Positions 20,625 to 24,537 of a stretch of 24,537 nucleotides of DNA are shown piece after piece. A model generated the notes under the pieces. That model made no database searches. It was not told where the DNA came from and was given only the letters and a program-made list of their open reading frames with translations. Origin of the DNA: CAZUXY01 sp964624235 (GTDB taxonomy: Bacteria; Spirochaetota; UBA4802; UBA5368); assembly GCA_964624235.1 (NCBI GenBank), contig CAZUXY010000062.1, positions 1 to 24,537 on the forward strand, in the 5' to 3' direction. Within the stretch, counting starts at the first letter, position 1. Every line of letters begins with the position of its first letter. The translations under genes were made by a program, and so were the position numbers.

Positions 20625-20989
20625 TGTAAAGGGTTCCTCCATGAAAAATATTATGCCGAACAATCTGCACCGACAGCGGTACATTACTTCCTATCCTATG
20701 TATAGTATACAGGTTATTATTCGTATGTCAATCAATTCTCTGGCCAGGACCGGGCGGATGATCTGCGCAAACCTGAATAGAAAGACGATTGACAGGTCCC
20801 GATATAATTTCAAAATCAGGGTAAACATGAATGGGGCGAGGGTGAAATATTTTAATACCGGCGAAACAAATCCTTTGTGTTTTTTTCATTATATTTTAAT
20901 ATAAATTGTTCAATTTAAAATTAAATAAATACTTCACAAAAGGATATACCGGTTTTCATGAAGATTCCACCCGATCCCATGTGCTTTTT
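20625..20989. other. 365-base divergent intergenic region
   Basis: The left part holds the flaA ribosome binding site and promoter (20704-20731). The right part, about 20850-20960, is AT-rich and should contain the promoter for the gene starting near 20990, but no convincing pair of boxes is visible. An 87-codon plus-strand frame (20641-20904) overlaps the flaA promoter and has no gene-like features. Confidence 0.5.
20704..20731 (-). promoter_or_regulatory. strong sigma-70-like promoter for flaA
   Basis: On the minus strand a perfect TTGACA (20726-20731) and TATACT (20704-20709, five of six) are 16 bases apart. The transcript start near 20697 gives a leader of about 73 bases. This points to housekeeping rather than flagellar sigma-28 control. 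Confidence 0.65.
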
Positions 20990-22717
20990 ATGATAAAAAC
21001 GATGGAAAAAAACGATTTGTCGGCATCACGGCCTGACAATTATTCCTCTGAGAGCAGGAAGGCCTCATGTCACGGTGCCTTCACCATCCTGCTCTGGACC
21101 GCGGTCTTCCTTGCGGGATTTGCCCTTCAGGCGCAGGGTAAAACCGTTGAATTCCAGGAATATGACTGGTTCTGGATGTTTTACGAAAAAGACCGGAACA
21201 ACATTTATTCCACCAGGGTGTATCGCCCTTTTTACATGAAAAACGTTTACCATGACGATAAGACCTTTACGGCCTCATTGATGCCGATAGTTTTCTGGCA
21301 GTACGGCACCGACCACAGCGTTCAGTGGAAATCGCTTTTCGGTATAATGGGTGCGGTGGATTACCGGCACACCAACGGGGTGAGGGATTATGATTTCGGT
21401 TTTTTCCCCATCGTATTTTACGGCAACTCACCCGATATCCGGGACCGGTACCTTTTCGTGCTTCCCGCGGGAGGCACCATCAAGGGTAAACTGGCTCAGG
21501 ATCGAATAGACGCGTACGTATTCCCGGGAATGGCACTTTTTTTTCTTTATCCGCCGTCGGGAGTGTGGATGATTCTGGGGTACGCGATACTGTCGCTGAT
21601 ACCGGTATATTATACCTACGAGTCCGACGATTACAGGGCCCGGGGATTTTTCTGGCCCCTTATCCTCAGAGGGAAAAGCGCGAAACGGGATGATATAAAA
21701 ATCCTCCCGTTCTATGCTCATAAATACAAGAAGGATACCTATGATAATTACTCAATCCTGCTCCTCGGTAATTTCAGGAAAACCTTCCTGAGGGATGACA
21801 CCGAATACACCTCTTTCATCTTTCCAATATACGGCAGGAGATGGAACACCTCGGAGAAACTGCAGGCCTCGACCCTGTTCTGGCCCCTTTTTTCCTGGGG
21901 ATATAATAAAAAAGCGGGTGACTTCGAGCTGAATTTCCCCTGGCCGCTGATGATGATCCAGGACTGCCGGAATCCCTATATTTACAAGAGGATATTCTTC
22001 CCCTTTTACGGAAAGTATATTTACAATAAAAGCACCACTACATTTATAACACCCCTTTACTTTCACATGGTCAAAGAAGGCGCGCGATACCGTTCGGAGT
22101 ATTATGTCAACGCCATAATAGTATGGTACTACAAGAGGGATTACAAGGACGCGGATCCCTATTATGGAAACTCATGGAGATACTTTAAAATATGGCCCCT
22201 TTTTCATTATGAGCGCAATGACCAGGGGGCGGTTGCGTTTAACCTGCTCTCAATCTATCCCTTCCGTGATCCCGACGGATATGAACTGCTGTACCAGCCG
22301 TTCTGGACCCTGTTCGAATACCGCAGGCTGGTGTCCGGCGAGAAGAGGCTGGGTCTGCTCTTTCGAACCTATTTTCAGCGATGGGGGGAGGGGCTGCTGC
22401 ATATAAAAATCCCGCTGCTTTTTACCTATCACAGGGAAAAAGATAAGTTGACCAGATTCTCTTTACTGCTTTCAATGTTCGGTTATCACCGGAACGAAAA
22501 AGGATCCGGTATACGGCTGTTCTGGATTCCTATCGGGCTTGATGGTGCCGCCGAAGAAACAGGTGATGAAAAGCTTTCTGATAACTTCGGGCAGTGGGAT
22601 GTGCCGGTAGACCGGGACCTTCAGATGCTCCTTCTGGTCAGGGCCATGCGGCACGGGAATTATGAACACCGTTATACGAACGGTAACTATCTGAACTATT
22701 CCGCGAGGTTATTCTAA
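20990..22717 (+). CDS. aromatic-rich repeat protein, predicted envelope/outer-membrane, next to Mla genes
   Basis: The 575-residue protein is not one I recognise. After a long n-region, residues 29-49 or so (GAFTILLWTAVFLAGFALQA) form a signal peptide or anchor. The rest is dense in Phe, Tyr, Trp and Pro with a recurring short strand-turn pattern: FFPIVFYG, FWPLILRG, FIFPIYGRR, LFWPLFSWGY, IFFPFYGKY, FITPLYFHM, IWPLFHYER, YQPFWTLFEY, IPLLFTYHRE, LFWIPIGL. There is one strongly hydrophobic stretch (MALFFLYPPSGVWMILGYAI). The chain ends in Phe. Alternating strands and a terminal aromatic suggest a beta-barrel, but the repeat spacing is irregular. mlaE begins 8 bases after the stop, so a part in lipid transport is a reasonable inference. 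The start is uncertain: ATG at 20990, ATG at 21002 or TTG at 20906, none with a Shine-Dalgarno. Confidence 0.72.
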   Translation: MIKTMEKNDLSASRPDNYSSESRKASCHGAFTILLWTAVFLAGFALQAQGKTVEFQEYDWFWMFYEKDRNNIYSTRVYRPFYMKNVYHDDKTFTASLMPIVFWQYGTDHSVQWKSLFGIMGAVDYRHTNGVRDYDFGFFPIVFYGNSPDIRDRYLFVLPAGGTIKGKLAQDRIDAYVFPGMALFFLYPPSGVWMILGYAILSLIPVYYTYESDDYRARGFFWPLILRGKSAKRDDIKILPFYAHKYKKDTYDNYSILLLGNFRKTFLRDDTEYTSFIFPIYGRRWNTSEKLQASTLFWPLFSWGYNKKAGDFELNFPWPLMMIQDCRNPYIYKRIFFPFYGKYIYNKSTTTFITPLYFHMVKEGARYRSEYYVNAIIVWYYKRDYKDADPYYGNSWRYFKIWPLFHYERNDQGAVAFNLLSIYPFRDPDGYELLYQPFWTLFEYRRLVSGEKRLGLLFRTYFQRWGEGLLHIKIPLLFTYHREKDKLTRFSLLLSMFGYHRNEKGSGIRLFWIPIGLDGAAEETGDEKLSDNFGQWDVPVDRDLQMLLLVRAMRHGNYEHRYTNGNYLNYSARLF

Positions 22718-22725
22718 CATACGCC

Positions 22726-23526
22726 ATGAACGGTGCCGGGTCTACAAAACACAGTCTGGGAATTTTTAGTTTCGCGGGGGAAGCCGTATCGGAATATTTT
22801 CATCATGCCGGGTTTACCATGATGCTTCTGCTTGAATCATTATATTACCTGAAAGATATAATGCAGAAGAAAAAGGAGATCATCAAGCAGATGTATCTTG
22901 CCGGTGTGAAAACACTGGTAGTATGCTCGCTGGTCGGTGTCTTTACCGGAATGATACTGGCGCTCCAATCGGGTATAGAAATGAGGGAATACGGCCAGCA
23001 GGCTCTGATCGGCGGGCTTGTTGTCGCTTCGATGACCAGGGAGATGGGCCCGTTCATGTCGGCAATCATACTGACCGCTTCGGTGGGGTCGGCCATGGCT
23101 GCGGAGATAGGCACAATGAAGGTATATGACGAGATTGACGCTCTGGAACTCATGCTCGTCAGCCCCGTGAAGTTCCTGGTCATGCCGCGGGTGGTGGCCC
23201 TTTCGCTGGTGATGCCGATAATCTCCATCTACATTACCACGCTCGCCTGTATGGGCGGCGCACTGGTTGCCGACACCGTTTTACAGGTGTCATTCAACGT
23301 GTACATGAAGTACCTGCTGAAGGCGGTCCATATCAAGGCCATGTATGTCGGGATGCTCAAGGCTTTCATCTTCGGACTGATTGTGTCTTCGATCAGCTGT
23401 GCCTACGGGCTGCGGGCCACCGGGGGAGTGCTGGGAGTAGGGCATGCGACCAGGTCATCGGTGGTCGCTTCGTTCCTGATGGTGCTGATCATAGGGTATT
23501 TCATTACTTCGATTTTTTACGGCTAG
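22726..23526 (+). CDS. mlaE: MlaE-type lipid ABC transporter permease
   Basis: This is the inner-membrane permease of the Mla/MCE phospholipid transport complex, working with MlaF (ATPase) and MlaD (MCE ring). The 266-residue protein has the family core: LVGVFTGMILALQSG, GGLVVASMTREMGPFMSAII, TASVGSAMAAEIGTMKVYDE with IDALELM, and PVKFLVMPRVVA, with five or so membrane helices. ATG at 22726 follows the previous stop by 8 bases. The usual AIIVAGR is here AIILTAS, losing the arginine of the common G-R-GSA motif. The downstream neighbour is mlaF. Confidence 0.93.
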   Translation: MNGAGSTKHSLGIFSFAGEAVSEYFHHAGFTMMLLLESLYYLKDIMQKKKEIIKQMYLAGVKTLVVCSLVGVFTGMILALQSGIEMREYGQQALIGGLVVASMTREMGPFMSAIILTASVGSAMAAEIGTMKVYDEIDALELMLVSPVKFLVMPRVVALSLVMPIISIYITTLACMGGALVADTVLQVSFNVYMKYLLKAVHIKAMYVGMLKAFIFGLIVSSISCAYGLRATGGVLGVGHATRSSVVASFLMVLIIGYFITSIFYG

Positions 23527-23583
23527 GAGAAATAGATGGATGTATGGTGTTGGAAATAACAATGGTTATTACAAAATAACGTT

Positions 23584-24327
23584 ATGATCGACTTTATCGA
23601 TGTGCATAAATCTTTCGGCGAAAAGGTGATCCTGGACGGGATTACCATGAGCATCGAGAAGGGTGAAATTTTCGTGATTATCGGGCAGTCGGGCATAGGC
23701 AAAACCGTGACCCTGAAGCATATAGCCGGACTTCTGGAACCGGACAGGGGAGAGGTATATATCGACGGGGTAAAGATGAGCGGCGCGACACCGGATGTGA
23801 AGAACAGCCTGCGGAAGAGGATGGGATATCTTTTCCAATCCAATGCGCTGCTGAACTGGCTCACGGTAGCCGAAAACGTCGCCCTCCCGCTGGTGGAACA
23901 CCACATGTTCCCGAAAGAGGAGATAGACCGTCTGGTGGAGGAAAAGCTCGCCGTGTTGCAGCTTTCAGACGCGCGGGATAAGGCGATTGCGGATCTGAGC
24001 GGAGGAATGAAAAAACGCGTCGCTCTGGCAAGGCTGATCGTGACCAATCCCGATATAATTTTGTGGGATGAGCCCACAACCGGGCTTGATCCGGTAATGT
24101 CCATGATGATTAGCGACCTTATACGTCAGATGCAGAAGGAGTTCCGAATCACTTCACTGGTGGTCACCCATGATATGAAGAGCGCGCTCTATGTGGGCGA
24201 CCGTATCGGTATGCTCTACGGCGGCAGGATGGTGCAGATCGGCACCGCTGAAGAGATCAGGGAGACACGGGATCCCATAGTACGGCAGTTCCTCGAGGGC
24301 TCGCTCGACGGGCCAATTGTGGCATGA
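23584..24327 (+). CDS. mlaF: MlaF-type lipid ABC transporter ATP-binding protein
   Basis: The 247-residue ATPase has all nucleotide-binding elements: Walker A GQSGIGKT (34-41), Q-loop Gln85 in GYLFQSNAL, signature LSGGMKKR (138-145), Walker B IILWDE (158-163) followed by PTTGLDP, and switch His196 in VVTHD. The LSGGM-KR signature and the FQ-ALL segment are typical of MlaF/Ttg2A. It powers phospholipid movement by MlaE. ATG at 23584 has no Shine-Dalgarno; 57 bases separate it from mlaE and contain a short AATAAC/GTTATT hairpin. The expected mlaD follows after 149 bases. Confidence 0.95.
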   Translation: MIDFIDVHKSFGEKVILDGITMSIEKGEIFVIIGQSGIGKTVTLKHIAGLLEPDRGEVYIDGVKMSGATPDVKNSLRKRMGYLFQSNALLNWLTVAENVALPLVEHHMFPKEEIDRLVEEKLAVLQLSDARDKAIADLSGGMKKRVALARLIVTNPDIILWDEPTTGLDPVMSMMISDLIRQMQKEFRITSLVVTHDMKSALYVGDRIGMLYGGRMVQIGTAEEIRETRDPIVRQFLEGSLDGPIVA

Positions 24328-24358
24328 AGTGGTGACTATAGGCCGAACCGTTTTGCCT

Positions 24359-24436
24359 GTGTAATAGCGGCAGGGAAATTGCCGCGGGCGGCGTTGATGA
24401 GTATCTTAAGATAATCCCTCCCCGTCGCCCGGAGGG
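24359..24436 (+). promoter_or_regulatory. two short hairpins between mlaF and mlaD
   Basis: GCGGCA/TGCCGC (24367-24384) and CCCTCC/GGAGGG (24416-24436) are two small GC-rich stems in the 149-base gap. Neither has a T-tract. They may slow transcription or set the ratio of MlaD to the upstream proteins. Confidence 0.3.
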
Positions 24437-24476
24437 GCTATGGGAACACCTGGATTTATAAACAGGAGTATGAGCA

Positions 24477-24537
24477 ATGGGGATGAAAAAAGAGATTGCG
24501 GTGGGTATCATCTTCACGGTTGCCCTGTCCACGCTGG
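24477..24537 (+). CDS. mlaD: MlaD/MCE-family protein, N-terminus only
   Basis: The first 20 residues (MGMKKEIAVGIIFTVALSTL) are visible before the right edge. A short basic start, MKKEIAVGI, and a single hydrophobic helix are typical of MlaD-type MCE proteins, which anchor in the inner membrane and form a lipid-carrying ring in the periplasm. AGGAG lies 8 bases before the ATG at 24477. Position directly after mlaE and mlaF supports the call; the MCE domain itself is outside the window. Confidence 0.75.
   Translation, partial: MGMKKEIAVGIIFTVALSTL

Noticed and set aside
20789..20808. Perfect TTGACA and TATAAT boxes on the plus strand
   Set aside because: Only 8 bases separate them, far too few for a sigma-70 promoter.
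20641..20904. 87-codon plus-strand frame over the flaA promoter
   Set aside because: It covers the flaA promoter and ribosome binding site, has no Shine-Dalgarno of its own and no recognisable family.
20958..20993. Short ATG frame whose TGA overlaps the ATG at 20990 (possible coupled leader peptide)
   Set aside because: Eleven codons, with AAAAGGA about 13 bases away; too weak to call.
24440..24537. Upstream ATG after GGAGGGG, open to the right edge
   Set aside because: Its translation lacks any MlaD character; the frame starting at 24477 gives the expected basic start and membrane helix.

Overview
The window looks like chromosomal DNA of a free-living, diderm spirochaete. The best lineage marker is a FlaA-type flagellar sheath protein (19959-20624, minus). 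The outer-membrane interpretation rests on Mla lipid-transport genes (22726 to the right edge) and an O-antigen-ligase-like polymerase (13325-15030). Mpl implies meso-diaminopimelate peptidoglycan, as in Leptospira and unlike the ornithine type of Treponema and Borrelia. This is draft sequence: a run of 10 Ns at 13544-13553 breaks one gene. I saw no transposase, phage gene, CRISPR array or rRNA.

Layout. 1-1981 (minus): a secreted hypothetical protein, ribosomal protein S20, an HU-family protein whose stop codon abuts tRNA-Val(TAC), and the 5' end of a TrkH/KtrB potassium channel gene. 2282-2611: a small exported protein behind a clear promoter. 2654-6652 (minus): a 1332-residue hybrid sensor kinase. 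6874-8307: mpl. 8326-9303 (minus): a thioredoxin-reductase-like flavoprotein with a degenerate NADPH site. 9480-11720: serS followed with no gap by a diverged RNA 3'-phosphate cyclase homologue. 11756-11887 (minus): a 43-residue Cys-pair protein. 11888-12324 has no confident gene. 12325-15030: a basic 113-residue protein, an exported HEAT-like protein with a GTPR repeat tail, and the O-antigen-ligase-like gene. 15129-15795: moaD-moaE. 15798-16178 (minus): a HEPN-like protein. 16441-19910: a tight operon of SAM hydroxide adenosyltransferase, an ApgM-type phosphoglycerate mutase or proposed homoserine kinase, and an SH3 protein, closed by a bidirectional terminator shared with flaA. 20990 to the end: an aromatic-rich predicted envelope protein, then mlaE, mlaF and the start of mlaD.

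How they fit together. Most genes are housekeeping or envelope functions. The Mla genes point to phospholipid traffic between the membranes, and the protein encoded 8 bases upstream of mlaE is a candidate lineage-specific partner. mpl recycles wall peptides, and the ligase-like polymerase acts on surface glycans. The most unusual items are two enzyme-family members that have lost recognised active-site or cofactor motifs (the reductase and the cyclase homologue), the envelope protein next to mlaE, the repeat-tailed secreted protein, and a promoter that would give a leaderless transcript with a perfect 14-bp palindrome over its -10 element. No complete new defence or mobile system is visible.
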